From Crotalaria pallida (lineage: Eukaryota; Streptophyta; Magnoliopsida; Fabales; Fabaceae), in assembly GCA_037953625.1 (NCBI GenBank), contig CM075656.1, forward strand, positions 73,241,001-73,305,000: a stretch of DNA of 64,000 nucleotides, in the 5' to 3' direction. How positions within the stretch are numbered: the stretch's first letter is position 1; every line of letters begins with the position of its first letter. Shown here piece after piece: positions 47,219-60,587 of the stretch. The notes under the pieces were generated by a model. That model made no database searches, was not told where the DNA came from, and saw only the letters and a program-made list of their open reading frames with translations. The position numbers and the translations under genes are program-made.

Positions 47219-49380
47219 GTTCTTTTATTTTTTAGATTTTTCAAAATTTTAGTCAGGATACATCACACATCTTAAGCCCCACCGGCACAATCTTAAGCTC
47301 CACTAGCACAATCAGCACTAATTAGAGGGTTTGTTGAATATTAACTGTGGCCGTACGATTCAGTTGCCTCATCATCCAGTGGCTATGATGTTCTTGCAAC
47401 GTGGAGTTTTGTTCATCGTAATGTAGGTAGTTGGCTGCCATGTATTGTTTTGTATTTCCATCGTAATGTGGAGTTTATGGTACATTTTTCATGGAAAATT
47501 TGGGTGAAGCGGAATGACATTGTTTTTTTAATAAAGTTACATTTTTTATAATTGATTTTTTGACACTATCAAAGGGAAATTTTAGAGATGGTGGTTGGCT
47601 CTTAATGACTTAAGATTTATATCTATATGTCAAAAATAAAAGGCAGCATAAAATCAAATTATGTTTAAAACTTTTATCCAAATTTAAGTCTTTAACTCGT
47701 GATATTGGTTTATGCCTATGAATCGGACCTTAATGTCGGTAGTATTGCATTTATTTGAATTTGCAACCTTTGAATAATATTAATTTCTTTTTTTTTTTGT
47801 ATTTTTTTGTGGTTTGGAGCAGTTCTTACTTCTTAGATCTAATTTTGAAACTAAGACGACAATTATATTTGAGATTTTGGAATTGATGTCATAATATAAT
47901 ATAAGTATTTAATAATAACATTTTCATTTTTTTTAGGATATAACTTTCATTTATTCATCTTTTCATAATAAATATAAAAAACTTTTGTGGTGTATATATA
48001 TCGCACCCATTGTTTTAATTACATACAATAAAATGAAAAGGTAATCTTCGTTTCTCACTAGCTTCTTTTTTTTTCTAGCTAGTTTCCTCTCCATCTCTCT
48101 TAGTCTTTTATACTAAGTTTTATAACAAAATTACATTTTATTCTACTATTATTTACAAATCAACTATTAAAAAATATTAAAAATTACAATTAAGTTATGA
48201 GTAATGATATGTCAATTTACAAATTAATATACAAATCATCAAATTAGCCTATATTACAAAAAGTGATGTGTTAATCGTTAATTAATCATGAGTAAACAAA
48301 ATATCACTTTATAACACATATCATTTTTTTATGGTATAGACTAATTTATAATTTAATTTTGTAATTTAATAATATATCATTTTTCTTAAGTTATTTCGAA
48401 CTCATATACTTCTAATATACGACTTTCACAACTTTGTTTTTTGTCTTTTTGGTTAAAGAATGTTGGGCCTGGTTCTTCTTGATTTAATCATGAAAATTAT
48501 TCTCATTACAAAACTTTGATCTTGTGCGGCTTGCAAATTCAAGTCAATGATTCAGAGTACTCTCATTTGTTTGGTTTTTAATTTATTATATTTTATTTTT
48601 CCTGGCTCGACCACATAATTTTGATTCTTTTATGATTAGAACAGAAAGACTTCAAATATAAAAATTAGCCTCCCCCTTTGAACATTGACCCTTTATCCAA
48701 TGAAATAAGAGAAAATTCAATTTCATAGTAGTAGGTGAGGTAAAATAAACATGTGCGTGCAACCAGCGAGAATGCATGTTCTACACTTCTTCGTAGGTAC
48801 CCTACAACACCATCTAATTGACCTTCGAGGTAGTTGCACTTACCACCACTTTCAATCACGTCCATTTTATTTTTTAAATATCATCTAACTGATTAAGTGA
48901 TTATACTTCTAATTTCTAAAGTCGAAATCTTGACTCAATGCAGTGAAATAACCCCAAGGACTTGTTATATGAAAGTCAAGTTTTGTCGACATGGCATTTT
49001 CTTGGTTGGTACCCAATTTTATAAAGAATAGTTGCGAGTGACTTATTAGACTAAAATTAAATAAAAATGCTAGGGTTTTCCTTTTATACAGTATGTTTTA
49101 AGAAATATACGCGCTTGACTTTGTTGACCCAAAAGCAAGGACCAATTTTATCAATAGCTAAAGTGAATAATAAATGATAAAGGAAAGCGAGCGATCAACT
49201 AAAGGATACTACCATATATTTTCTTCCATTCCTAGAACTCAATGCATTTTTACTTTCTTTAATGCAAAGTTTGTTTTCAAGTAAAAAAATCAATTTGATC
49301 TCGATATTTTTTCAATCAATCTGGTCATGGAAAAAAATAAAGTCATGGAGCAATTCGTGAATAATTTATCAATCGAGTAT
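46620..49380. other. Intergenic AT-rich DNA
   Basis: A long (AT)n microsatellite lies at about 47177-47215. A block near 47305-47340 (GCACAATCAGCACTA, AGAGGGTT) repeats one near 46193-46225, so the DNA between them may be an insertion. A block at about 48520-48570 (GCGGCTTGCAAATTCAAGTC) recurs near 63690-63740. No gene was seen. Confidence 0.5.
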
Positions 49381-49577
49381 TTTTTTTTTTTTACATCAAA
49401 GATATCTTTCAGCTGACAGTCGAAAACTAATTAATCTCCTTCCAGGTGCATGTAGAGATCACCGAAGTGAGTTTTGCTTCTAACAACAAAGTATTTTCCA
49501 CACTCACGATAGGGATCGAACATCTGATATTATACTTAAGAGAAACAAGTCATCTACTGTGTGGGGCTTTGTTGGTA
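49381..49577 (-). mobile_element. tRNA-derived SINE (type A), reverse copy
   Basis: On the minus strand it begins TACCAACAAAGCCCCACAC, has the B box TGTTCGATCCCTATCG and the body CACTTCGGTGATCTCTAC, and ends in poly(A) (the T run at 49381-49392 on the plus strand). It matches the SINE at 13886-14086. The A box is more diverged. Confidence 0.85.
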
Positions 49578-50146
49578 TCAAACAATTTAATCCTTGAAGA
49601 AAAAATTATTAAATAACAAATCCTGCCTTAAGATATTTTTAATATCATCCTTCAAATCTCTTTGACTTGATTGATTCTTAAAAATTTGAACCAAATTTGG
49701 TGAGATGTAAATTTTTAAAGACCAATTTATTCTACTAGTAGAGCTTATTATGATTCTGGCATATAATACATCGTGTGGTTGCATCAATGGTAGCAAATGT
49801 TAAAATAGTGCTCAAAAAATAATGAAATCTAAATTTGAAACCTTCTAATCTAATAATTGATTTTAATTTGAATTATATCAATAATGGTTAAGAATGATTA
49901 CCAGATAAAGTGAAAGGAGGCGACAATGCCTAGGTACATAAGAATTTTTTTATTTTGCAATTTGGTCCAATTCGTCTCTTCTTTTTTTTTTCTTTGTATT
50001 TAATTTTCTTATTTTCTTCTTAATTTTACTTAACTAATTCATCATCAGTATTTAACCAGTTTGAAACGAGTCTAGATTTGAAATGCAGCCACCTGCTCAA
50101 ATCTGAGATGCAGCTAGCTAGTCCAGATTTCCTGTCGTCTGCGACT

Positions 50147-51285
50147 TGTAACATCCACTGAAGTTGATTCCCGATTAATTATGTAATTAATAATTTTGAT
50201 AAGTAAAATAACAAGATATTTTATGCCTAATTCTATTTTTATTATATTAATTAAATAATGAAATTCTGAATATTTTAATAATAAAAAACCCAGCAACTAA
50301 CTCACCTTCCTTTACCCAGCAATTCAGTAAATCTGTTGTGCTTAGGATCACAAGGTGGCACAATTTCTGCGTTTTAATCCAAATAATTACTCACCTTCAT
50401 GCCATTGAAATACTCGTAGTTATTATTTTTCCTCAAACATAAATAAGGCTTTTCCTCAGCTCCATTCCCATCACACCAAGTTCCAAAACACCTTGTGACA
50501 TTCTCTGAGGTTCGTGTGTGAATTGCTCTCAAAGTTTTCTTGCTCAAGTTCTCCAAAATTTTGTCCAAAATTTTAATTCTCACAGCATAAAATAGATTCT
50601 CATCAATCCTTTGTGTTTACATAATGACATTGAAACTATGCTGATTTAATTTTTGGTGTCAAAATAGCCAAAAATTTGTTCCTGTTTGTTCAAAAAGGGA
50701 GTTGCTGTTCAAATTGCTAAGCAATCCAGTTCCTGTATCTTTCATTTTTTTCCACTTAATCTTCAGGTAAGGGAGGAGTTAATCTTGAGGCTAGGGTGAG
50801 TAATTCAAGGGCTTAAAGTGTAGTGAAGCTTTCCAAGCTTTGAGACACCTAAATGGGTATCACACATAGTTAATTGACTTGGAGGTCAATGTAACCGGTG
50901 AGCTAAGTTGTGCGGGCTTGAAATCAAAACTCAACAATAAACAAACCTAAATTTAAGCCTGTAACTGAATTACTAAAGGATATGATGTAAATGATTATGT
51001 GAATGTGTGTTATATGCTAAATTGAGTGGTTGAATTGGTAATTGGTGATATCTGTGTTTACATGTAATGAGGTGTTAGAAGTATGATGTGAAGATTAACT
51101 TGGCTTCTTTAAGGAATTACAAATTTACAATTGACAAAATGGAAAATTTTCCTCTCAAGTAACCCAAATAATCGGTTACCTTGTAGTAATTATAAAATTT
51201 GTAATTTCTTAAGAGTGAAGATGCCACGGTGCAGGTATAAATATACTGACTTGAGGAACAAAAAGTAAAGTATAAGAGAAGAGCA
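50147..51285 (+). mobile_element. LTR-like 5' end (TGTAACATCC type), truncated
   Basis: It begins TGTAACATCCACTGAAGTTG, close to the TGTAACACCCC start of Ty3/gypsy chromovirus (Tekay-type) LTRs, and continues with non-coding sequence and no matching 3' end nearby. It may be a truncated solo LTR. Family assignment is inference. Confidence 0.4.
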
Positions 51286-51381
51286 ATGGAATTGGTCGTG
51301 GTGGTATTATTGCCAATGATATTGTTCATCTTGGTATTGGCTTTGGCATGTTACATGTTGGGTAGGGCTAAGGGTCGATGA
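51286..51381 (+). CDS. Candidate 31-residue hydrophobic small peptide
   Basis: The ATG at 51286 opens a frame to the TGA 51379-51381. The product starts MELVVVVLLPMILFILVLAL, a near-perfect single transmembrane segment, and ends with the basic ACYMLGRAKGR. Plants have many such tail-anchored micropeptides, but I do not recognise this one. A TATAAATATA lies about 55 bp upstream (near 51236). An LTR-like fragment precedes it and the PAL pseudogene follows. It could be chance. Confidence 0.35.
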   Translation: MELVVVVLLPMILFILVLALACYMLGRAKGR

Positions 51382-52120
51382 TAAGCCTAAGAGATTTATG
51401 GACCACCAGCCCTTCCACCGTTAGCCTAAGTGAAATTAACCACCATAGGCATAGTGACTCAATTTAATTGTTAAAATACTATTTTCACAAGTATTAGGAC
51501 TAGTTCATTTTACCATTCACCATAATATTTACCTTTTTTATTTGAAAATTTGATTCATTTAGGAATTTCAGATAGTATTCATTACTATTTTTGAATTTTA
51601 TCCTTGGTTGTTACGATGTGGATGTGAGGAATTGCAAAACGATATTATTGTGATCACAACTTCGAATGTGAATGGCAATTTAGTTCCTCTATTGAAACAT
51701 AGATAACAAGGTTGGTGGACTAGGAAAACACAAAAGAAGAATTTGGCAACAAATTAAAAGGAAGGTGGAGGTTAAGAGTACCTCACACGTATTTGGTATG
51801 AACTTGGCAATAATCAATGTAGTTAGGCTCTTTAGCTTGACAAGGATAGCTAAAGAAATATCTTATAATTTTGATATTTTTTTAATTATCCACTCATTTT
51901 GCTTCTTATTTCTCTTTATCAACTTTAATTATCAAAGCAATGTCATCAACTAAAAAGTGGAAGTTTTCAATTCAATGCTAGGTGAAACAAATGAGAGAAC
52001 CTTTATTGAATGATAAACACAAGCAAAAAATCATTAGCTATGTTACACTTTCATATTTTATCCTATCATGGTTCTAGATTGCAATCTCAATCATAATTGT
52101 GACCGCAATTTTATGATTTC

Positions 52121-53057
52121 CTAAGTAACCACATGAAAAATTACAATGAAGACATTTTCAAAGGCATTCTCAAGGCACATTGCTGTGAATAATTTATCAC
52201 ACTCTTCACCTGGTGACACTACCTTTTCTCCAGTTAGCAATTCACTCCCCAATTCCTCTCTCACAAACTTGTATAATGGATAAGATCTGCATTCAATGAT
52301 CTTGTTTGGAATTGTTGCATTGCCACTCTCATATGCAGCCCTTGCATGCATTCTCAACTTCCTTTGGCAAGATAGCTTTCAACTCATCCTCAAATGCCGC
52401 AATCTTTTGGAATATTATTGATGTGTTCAGTAAAGGATCCACCTCATGCAACTTCTTAGCAGCTTTCATATATGAACTTCCATCCAAGATGTGCTCCATA
52501 ATAGCAGCAGCCTCAATTTGACCAGGGTGGTGCTTCAACTTATGCGTCAAATGGTCTGTGAATTCTGGTTTTCCTTGCATCACTTCGGCGAAAATTGCCG
52601 ATATAACTTCAGCTAACACAGCAAGAACATTAGCCTCAAATAGAACAATAGAAGCTAAGCCAGAACCAACAGCAGTGCCATTAACAAGTGCAAGCCCTTC
52701 CTTGGGCTGCAATTCAAAGAACTCGGTGTGGATGTCAGCAACCTTGAAGGCTTCTTTGGCACTAAGTACCTCTCCATTGGGTCCAATGGCCTTGGAGTTT
52801 GGTCTTCCAGTTAACAAACCAGCAATGTAGGAAAGAGGGACAAGATCACCTGAGGCAGTAATTGTGCCACGAAGTGGTAAGCAAGGAGTGATGTTGTTGT
52901 TGAAGAACTTGGTTATGGCTTCTAAGATTTCAAATCTTATGCCAGAGTAGCCTTGGAGGAGAGTGTTGATTCTCACTAGCATGGCTGCCCTTGTTGCACT
53001 ATGTGGCAATGTGTGATTTGTTTAATTACCATTGCCAAATATCGTAACATTCAAAAA
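52121..53057 (-). pseudogene. Unprocessed PAL pseudogene
   Basis: It aligns with exon 2 of the intact PAL at 33016-34765, starting at the same intron acceptor (near 53057), and keeps the TITASGDLVPLSYIAGLL active-site region. Differences: an early in-frame TAA near 53021, a deletion of about 0.8 kb between the codons for HEVDPL and NTSI (near 52430), a 4-bp insertion near 52346 that shifts the frame, and loss of the last 25 or so codons, replaced by unrelated sequence. Exon 1 is absent. Intron-homologous blocks flank it (53089-53230 and 53507-53640), so it came from DNA duplication, not from retroposition of mRNA. Confidence 0.95.
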
Positions 53058-54180
53058 CCTGAATACAAGAAAAGAAATAAGAATGATGTAAGTTGATTGT
53101 ATTTAATTTTCTTAAATTTATAAAAAAAAAAATAAAAATAGAGGTATACTAGGAAAGTAATATTGAAATTGAAACAAAAGTTAATTAAGATAATAACTTT
53201 TTTGGGATGTTTTAAGAAAATAGTAATTAGAATTAAACAAAATTTAAAAAATATTAACTTTTTCTTATATTTTAAACTAAAATAAATACATTTTTTCCTT
53301 ATATTACATATCAAACAAAAAAAGGTATGTATTTGTTTTATGTCAAACATATTACAAGGGAAAAAGTAATACATCAAATAGAACAATCATTTATGTCAAG
53401 AATGGAACTTTTGGTTCTTCCAGTCACCATTAGGACTATATAAAAATCATTAAACGAATTATGCATCGAAATTGTTCTTACTATTAGTCTACTGAGTATC
53501 ACAGTATTAGGGTGCAAACCAACTAAAATGATTGTTGGTGTCCTAATGAGTGAACTTGATCGTTTCAACTCAGTAGCTCTGGTCAACAAAGGTGGCAGCT
53601 GACTAGTGAGAAGGTGTTAGGTCCTTGACTCGTGGGTTTGATGTACAACTTTCGGGTTTTCTCCAGTGAGCTAATAAAAATAGGGTTTAAGAAAATAAGT
53701 TTAGATTAAGGTATTTATATTTAGTTTTAAGGGTTGAGATTAAAAAAATTCTAAAAAATAATATATCTAATCCTAAATATACATTTTTGAAGTTTATTTA
53801 TATATGAATTAAAGAAGTTAGTTAATATTATTAGTGTTATTAAAATTGATAATATTTAGTTTTTTTAAATTATTTTTATAATTATTATTGAGATTTTAAA
53901 AAGTGATGAGTAAATAAAAGTATTTATAAAAAAAAAGAGTTATTAATGTCATTAAAAATTAGATCAAATGCTTATAAAAAAAATCAAAACACTCTTATTA
54001 TATAGTGCTTATATTTAGTAGTAAAGGGAGTATCTTTTATTCAAAGGAATAATAAAAATTACAAGTATTTAATTTTTCTACAAGAGAGATCTATTTTCGA
54101 ATTCTTAATGAAAAAATTCCTTATCTTAAATGTAAACCAATCAAAAGAAAAACACACTACATATGAAACGTATGGAGTAT
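53058..54180. other. PAL-intron-derived and MITE-like sequence beside the pseudogene
   Basis: The block 53089-53230 matches the PAL intron MITE region near 35755-35880, and 53507-53640 matches 35507-35625, but their order is swapped relative to the intact gene. A Stowaway-like end (AGTAAAGGGAGTA) lies near 54020. No gene was seen. Confidence 0.55.
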
Positions 54181-56441
54181 TAAGTTGGCTAAGGCATATA
54201 GGATGAGTTTAGGGATTCGGAATGATTTGTCTATTTGCATATGTGTAAGTTGTTTAAGTATAAGGACATGAAAACTAAATGGCCTTTGAATTGATTTTGT
54301 GCATGTTATATGCTTAACTTCGAGTTAGTTAATTGATGATATGTTAAAGTTTGATTTAAAAATGTTTATTGAAGTGTTTTTAGGAAGTGTTGAAAAATAA
54401 ATTGATTTTTGGGTTCATTTGGTTGCATGATCCGGTCTTAGTGTGTGTTCATGAAGGAGAGAATTTATTTTGTTAAATGCTAATTGTTGTTTGAAGTGCG
54501 TTTAGATTACGTGAAAATGAAATTGAAAGAGTCAATTGTATGTTGTTTATGTTTCGGTCCAAGTGTATAATTTAGGATTAAAGTGACATGCCCTAGGTGC
54601 TACTTGCTAAATAGTTGGTTGTGTGATTACTTGCTTAACTTGACTATGTGATTTGATTAGTTAAAGTATTGTTTTTTGTTTGTATGTCTTAAGTGATATT
54701 TGGGAAACGTTTTCGTTACATAATTAGTTCTTGACAATCAATTGTTTTTGGGGTTGGTTAGTGATTTAATTGAAAATTTTTGGATATGACTCGTGGCTGC
54801 CCAAGCCCTATTTTTGGTGTTAGAGTTTGAATTATAAAGTGATAAAGTGTTTGTTTTGTGTTAAAAAGCCATGAGGAGTAAAACGTACTTTTAAAGTGTT
54901 TTCGGACCTTCTAAAAAGTGATTCATTCATTTGCTGTCCATATTTTTATTTAACTCGTTTTTCGATTTTAAAAATGTGTTTGATTGATTTAAAGTTTAAG
55001 TATTAAGTGGTATTTGATTTAAGAAAAATTTGGATTGAAAAAGTTAAGTTTTCGATGTTTTCGGGTTGGAACAAGTTGCTGTCCCGGACGAACCAACAGC
55101 TAATACAATTGTTTGAAATTATTTATTTTCTTGTTTTATAATGGTTTTGAAGAATTTAAAGTGTTAAAGAGTTTTTCAAACAAGTTTGAGAAAAAGAATT
55201 GTGTTTGATTTTACCCGAAGGATCTTACTCTGAGTTTTCAACGAGTAATTTTAATTATGGACTTGATGCTTGATTTGAATTATGATATTAATATATAATG
55301 TCTGTCTTGAGGATGCGTGTCAGAGGACCGCACCCGTAAGGATTCTTTGGATTTCTGTCGACACTCGAGGTGAGAGAGCAATTTTCCTAAGACACCGTGG
55401 TTGGTAGGTAATGTGTTAAGAGGTTCCTGGCCATCTCAAAAGCCGGAACGTAGAGGTCTAATGAAGTCGGTTGTATAGTGACAATGGTTGCGTGTGTGTG
55501 GTCACTTATACGACGGGCTGGATCCCTTTTTGTTTTCTAGATGATTATCAAGTTTTGAATGATATGTTATGATGTCATGCTGATATTACCTATTTACATA
55601 TCTATATGTCTGCTGAACTTTTACCTGTAATTGAAAGCAATCATGTTATGTAAGGCGTTTGCTCAATTTTAATGATTAAAGTGAGATAGGGATGTTGTTA
55701 AAGATGATGTAATAATAATAAAAGTTCATGATAAATGATAAAAGATTTGGGATAAAGGCAAGACTTGGTTATGATGAAAAGAATGATAATATGAGGATTT
55801 TAAAGGGTATAAGTACAAGGAAAGAGAGGATGAGATGAAAGGTTAATCTCCCTGATATGCACCGAGGTGGATTTTTGTGCATTTCAGGTTGAGTTGTGCT
55901 GGCCACGTGAGCTGTACCCCGTGGTTCTGAGCTCTTGGTTTTGATAAATAAGTGTTTATGAAAAAAGAGATGTTGTGAAAGAATTGTTGAGAAAATTATT
56001 AATTAAAGATCGAGGATCACCGAAGGGATGAACAAGGGTGACTCGTCCAAACCTAGGATTAATAAAATACTAATGGTACATTAAAAGACATTATATAACA
56101 CGGTGAGTTGAGTGTGAAGTAGTGAAGAGGAAGATACCCTGTTTATTTGCGGATATTCAAGTGGGTGATTGTGATAGGGGAGGGTGATGACGGTGAAACG
56201 TCAAGTAGCCTAGAGTGCTTTTCTAGGCAGAACTAGTCTATAAGTGATCGGGGATTAATACCCAAAGGATCGTAGTGTGTTCTGCACTCGAGACTATAAA
56301 AGTATTGTCACCCCCTTGATCAAATTTGAAACGGTGAGAGGGAACCTGAACGAGGAGGACAAACGAATGGTTGATGGGCCCTTGCGGTATCGCGTAAAAT
56401 GTTAATTGTCATGATGGCTGGCCCGTACGGTTGTGGCCTTG

Positions 56442-56499
<58 letters not shown>

Positions 56500-57494
56500 T
56501 GTTGGTTTTTCTCGGCTGTTCAACCTGCGTGGGTTAAGGTTCTTGTACATCTCGTTTGCTTCTGCTTAGGTTTGGAAGGATTGGAGGAGATGTATGTGCG
56601 CTAACCAAACTCCTCGATGATGTCTCCCTAATTCCCCTGTCATCGATGTATGCGATATAATAAAACTTAATAAGAAGAACATCGAAAATACTTTTAACTT
56701 ATGAGTTAAGAATGATAAGGAAATTGATGATGAAAATGAGAATGGCCAAGTGATGAGGACGCTACGGATAAGGCCAAGGAAGAGATAATTGTGGCAATGT
56801 TAAGGTTGTGAAATAAGTGAAGAATGAGTTGAGAAAGAGATCAAAAAGAGAAATGACCAAGATAACGGTAATGCGGAAATGATAAATTGAAATATGTATG
56901 TCTATGCTTGATGTGTTATTATTTATTTGTTATATCTTGATATACTGCCTATATACTGTAATTCCACATTGTCGGCTTTTCGCCCAGAAGAGCTGACTCT
57001 CTCTATTTCTCTGTTGTTTGTTTCTATCGGTCTTTTGTCGACCAATTAGATGGTGGACCTACGGACGGGGAAGGATAGTCTTCAGAGGAGGCGTCGACTG
57101 CAACTTAGAAGCATGAAGGTCATCCGTTCTCTTCAGTGTCTATCATGTTTTGCCGTGGTGCTGTATTTTGGTTCAAGTAGACTCTAATAACTTTACTCGG
57201 ATATCATGTAACCCCGTACTGACAATAACGTTTTCAACTTGATATTTGAAATCGTATTTCGATGATTTATGATTATGATAAGTTGGGTTTCAAAGCGCGG
57301 TGTTGGTGACATCTCGATTTGGAACTTGACGTGTGATGTGGGGCATGAATGATTTATTTGATAATGGAAATGTTTTTGAACAAGAAATGTTTTACAAGAT
57401 GACTTCATGCCCATGTCATCAATGTAAATAAAAAAAATCTCAAATTTTTACTATATAAAAAAAGAAAATCAAGTTACTAAATCGGAGTGTTACA
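54181..57494 (+). mobile_element. Non-coding LTR-like sequence ending GGAGTGTTACA
   Basis: This 3.3-kb stretch has no frame above about 75 codons, a composition richer in G than its flanks, and ends in CGGAGTGTTACA at 57494, the complement-symmetrical partner of TGTAACA LTR starts. It contains an (AT)n tract at about 56450-56495. A chromovirus-type LTR remnant is likely. No target duplication links it to the 50147 end, so the two may be different insertions. Confidence 0.45.
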
Positions 57495-57513
57495 TAATTG
57501 ACGTAATCAGATA

Positions 57514-57817
57514 CTCTCCCCGTCCCATTATCTTGGTAAAAGTCAAACAAGTCAATGAAAATAAGAGAGTGTCTGATTAACATTATGCATGATTCACTCA
57601 TTAATTACAAATTGATATTATACAAATTTTCATATCATTACATTCAATACATATGGCAATATTGCCTCAAAAAAAATCTTTGGATATATTTTCCTTACTT
57701 ACTTATCAATAATCATCCATACAATATACAATCTTTAAGATTTTTCATTTAATTTTTCACTTTAATATGGGACAAATTTTTTTGCATTTTTTTACCAAGA
57801 TAATGGGACGGAGAAAG
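57514..57817. mobile_element. Stowaway MITE with TA target duplication
   Basis: CTCTCCCCGTCCCATTATCT on the left pairs with AGATAATGGGACGGAGAAAG on the right, and TA flanks both ends (57512-57513 and 57818-57819). It is 304 bp long and starts 20 bp beyond the LTR-like end. Confidence 0.9.
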
Positions 57818-58289
57818 TAATTATTATCAAATTAATTTAATTGGTTTGATAACGTAATTAATATTAAACATCAAAATCAAATCAATATTACCTAATATCA
57901 AATTAATTTTATTATTATGTTCTTTTTTATAGGATCGTCCCTTATTTAGTACTTCCACTTTGTTTTGTCAAAAATATGCTACATTCACAATTTTTTTTCC
58001 TTTTTATTTTCACAATATTTTTTTTTTTGTGTATTTATGTTTGCTAATGTTTAACGGTGTAATGTGAGACTTTTCTTTAGTTGTTTTTCTAGTCATTATA
58101 TTGTATGGAAAGTAGCGTTTCAACATCATATTGTATGATGTGGAAAATTTTTAAGAAGGATTTAAATCAATAATTAGAATTGAACTTTCAAGTTAAAGAA
58201 TTTTACGATTATAAGACCCAACTTTATGGTAACCTCTATACTAATTAAACAATGGCAATTATATATAAAAAAAATTTAAAAAAACTTAT

Positions 58290-58818
58290 TTAACATTTTA
58301 TTCCCTGAACTTATTTGCTCTTTTGGAATTGGTCCTTAAATTTTTTTTTCCAATGTTTTGGGTCCCTAAACTTTGTTTAATTTTTGAAATGGTATTTTCG
58401 TCACTTAAATGATGATATAGCAGAAGAAATTTCATTTCACTTTCACAATATCGACGAGTAACGTGCTATGTAGAGTCACGGTATAATACATGATTTTTTT
58501 TATTAAAAAACTAATTTCTTTTAAAATTTATTAAAAGATTCGATTTTCTTTACAAAAATATAATTTTTAATTATTTTTAATAAATTTGAATTTTTTTAAA
58601 TTTAAAAAAATTACGTGGCATCATCTGGCACGTTACCTATCGATGTGGTGAAGGTGACGTGGCATATTCTCGGTCATATTATCACTTAAGTGATGAAATG
58701 ATCATTTCCAAAATTTGAGCAAAGTTTAGGAACTCAAAACATGGAAAAAAATGTGTAAGGATCAATTCCAAAAGAGCACCTAAACTCAGGGACTAAAAAC
58801 TTAAATAAGCAACAATGA
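58290..58818. mobile_element. Foldback element with arms of about 130 bp
   Basis: The left arm (TTGCTCTTTTGGAATTGGTC, GGTCCCTAAACTTTG, CACTTAAATGATGA) is mirrored by the right arm (TCACTTAAGTGATGAAATGA, CAAAGTTTAGGAACTC, CAATTCCAAAAGAGCAC). The centre holds TGACGTGGCA motifs. A further, shorter foldback (ACTTAGTCCCT / GGGACCAAATTAG arms) lies at 58868-59125. Confidence 0.7.
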
Positions 58819-59450
58819 TGTTATAATTAATTTTTAAAGATTTTTCAAAATCTAACAAAAAAGAGTGAGGTACCTATTTCGTCTTCGACGTTTTTTCAGT
58901 GTACCAACTTAGTCCCTGAAAATGTGTAAATACCAACTTACTCCCTCAGATGGACCAATTTGGTCCCTCAAGATTGTCATAAACACTAATTTGATCCTTA
59001 GAATATGAAAATCTTGAAGGACCAAGTTTGTGCATTGTGCGTTAAAAAAAATTGGGGATTAAGTTGGTACGTCCGAAAATTTTGAGGGACCAAATTAGTA
59101 TTTACACATTAGGGGAACAAAAGGAATTATGAAAGTTAGGGGTGTAAGCGATCCGATCTAAGACCGCGAGACCTCTCCGATTCAACCGGATCAAACCAAA
59201 AAATATAGTCCGGTCTGATCTCATGGTCCGATCGGGTCTCAAAATTTTCAGATCATTGCTTTATGGTCAGATTCACAATCTTATTATTTTTGAGATCGTT
59301 AAGATCGGACCAAACCAGCTACTTAAAATTAAAAAAAAAAAAACCACATCTGTGTACGATATTGTAACACTATGTTGTATTTAATTTTGAATTTATTCTC
59401 TTCCTATCTATATTGTGTAATACTCAAATGATTTAAATATATATATAATA

Positions 59451-60204
59451 TAGAGGTGTCAATTCGTGCTACCCGGCCGTGTTCGGGTCGGCCCGGTTCG
59501 TGCTCGGGCCATAATCGTGCCGTGCCTAAAAAGCACGGCTTAAAATCGTGCTTCAAAAATGCTCTCTAAGCCCGCACAATGCGGCCTTCGTGCATGTTTG
59601 TGCGGCCCAGCAAAATTTTTAAAAAATAAAAAATCTGTTATTGATTAAGGCAAAAAGGAAAAAAAAAAAAGGAGATTTTTAGTCCCAAAAGGCCTAAAAC
59701 CCATTGCTAGTCTGTCACAACTCACAATTGTGCTAATTCTGAACCCACTGTCAAAGCAAAATGCTTCAAGTCTTCAAAAGAGGCAACACTTGTAACTCTT
59801 GGGATTTAAGGGATTTTGATGTGATTGAGAACTTGGGAGTTTAGGGAATTTGATGATATAAGAAGACAAAAAGAAGCCACAGTGCTGTGTGAGTGTGTGA
59901 CATTGTGACGTGAATGAGTGATGATGATATGCTATTAGCCGTATTAGCCTATTATTATTATTATTAATTAGGAATTTACGGGGATTTGGGTTTGTTGGGC
60001 TTTTTTAAAAAAAAAAAAATCAAAAAATAAAAATAAACCATGCTGGGTTAGTTCGCCAAAAATCTGGACGAGTTTCGGGCTTTTGCGTGTTGTGTTAAAA
60101 AAACCACGTGTATAATTCATGCTTCAAATTTATTATCTAGGTCCAACATTTTTTCGTACTTTTTCGATTTGGCCCGATCGTATCGTACTTTTTTGCCAGC
60201 TCTA
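59451..60204. mobile_element. Inner hAT element nested in the 59139-60829 element
   Basis: The ends are TAGAGGTGTCAA and the reverse complement of TTGCCAGCTCTA, flanked by ATATAATA (59443-59450) and ATATTATA (60205-60212), a 7-of-8 target duplication. The left subterminal region is rich in CGGGTCGGCCCGG motifs. There is no transposase. Confidence 0.75.
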
Positions 60205-60587
60205 ATATTATATGCATATGTTCTTGTACTTATGCTTATGTGCAGATGTAAATTATTACGAGTAGCATTCAGGGACTGTTACAATGGGCGTTGTTTTTCC
60301 ATATTATGATGTGTTTTACAAATTTCATCTTTTCATTTTTTTTTATTCAATCTTTTCATCTTTTCACAACCGTAACAATAATAGGGGTTTTATAGTAAAA
60401 AATTTTTTAATATTTTTTTCTGATTGCTGATACCATTTATAAACGGCTCATTCATAAAAAATATCATTATTTATATGTGTTGAATAGACCGGACCGGATC
60501 GGATCGAACTAAAGTCTAGTCCGATCTGATTCGGTCTTTATACATAAAAAAATATTTAGACTAAATTAAATCAAACCATATTAATTT

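Noticed and set aside
50147..57494. A single complete LTR element spanning both ends
   Set aside because: No matching target duplication was found, and the interior contains PAL-derived DNA and no retroelement genes.
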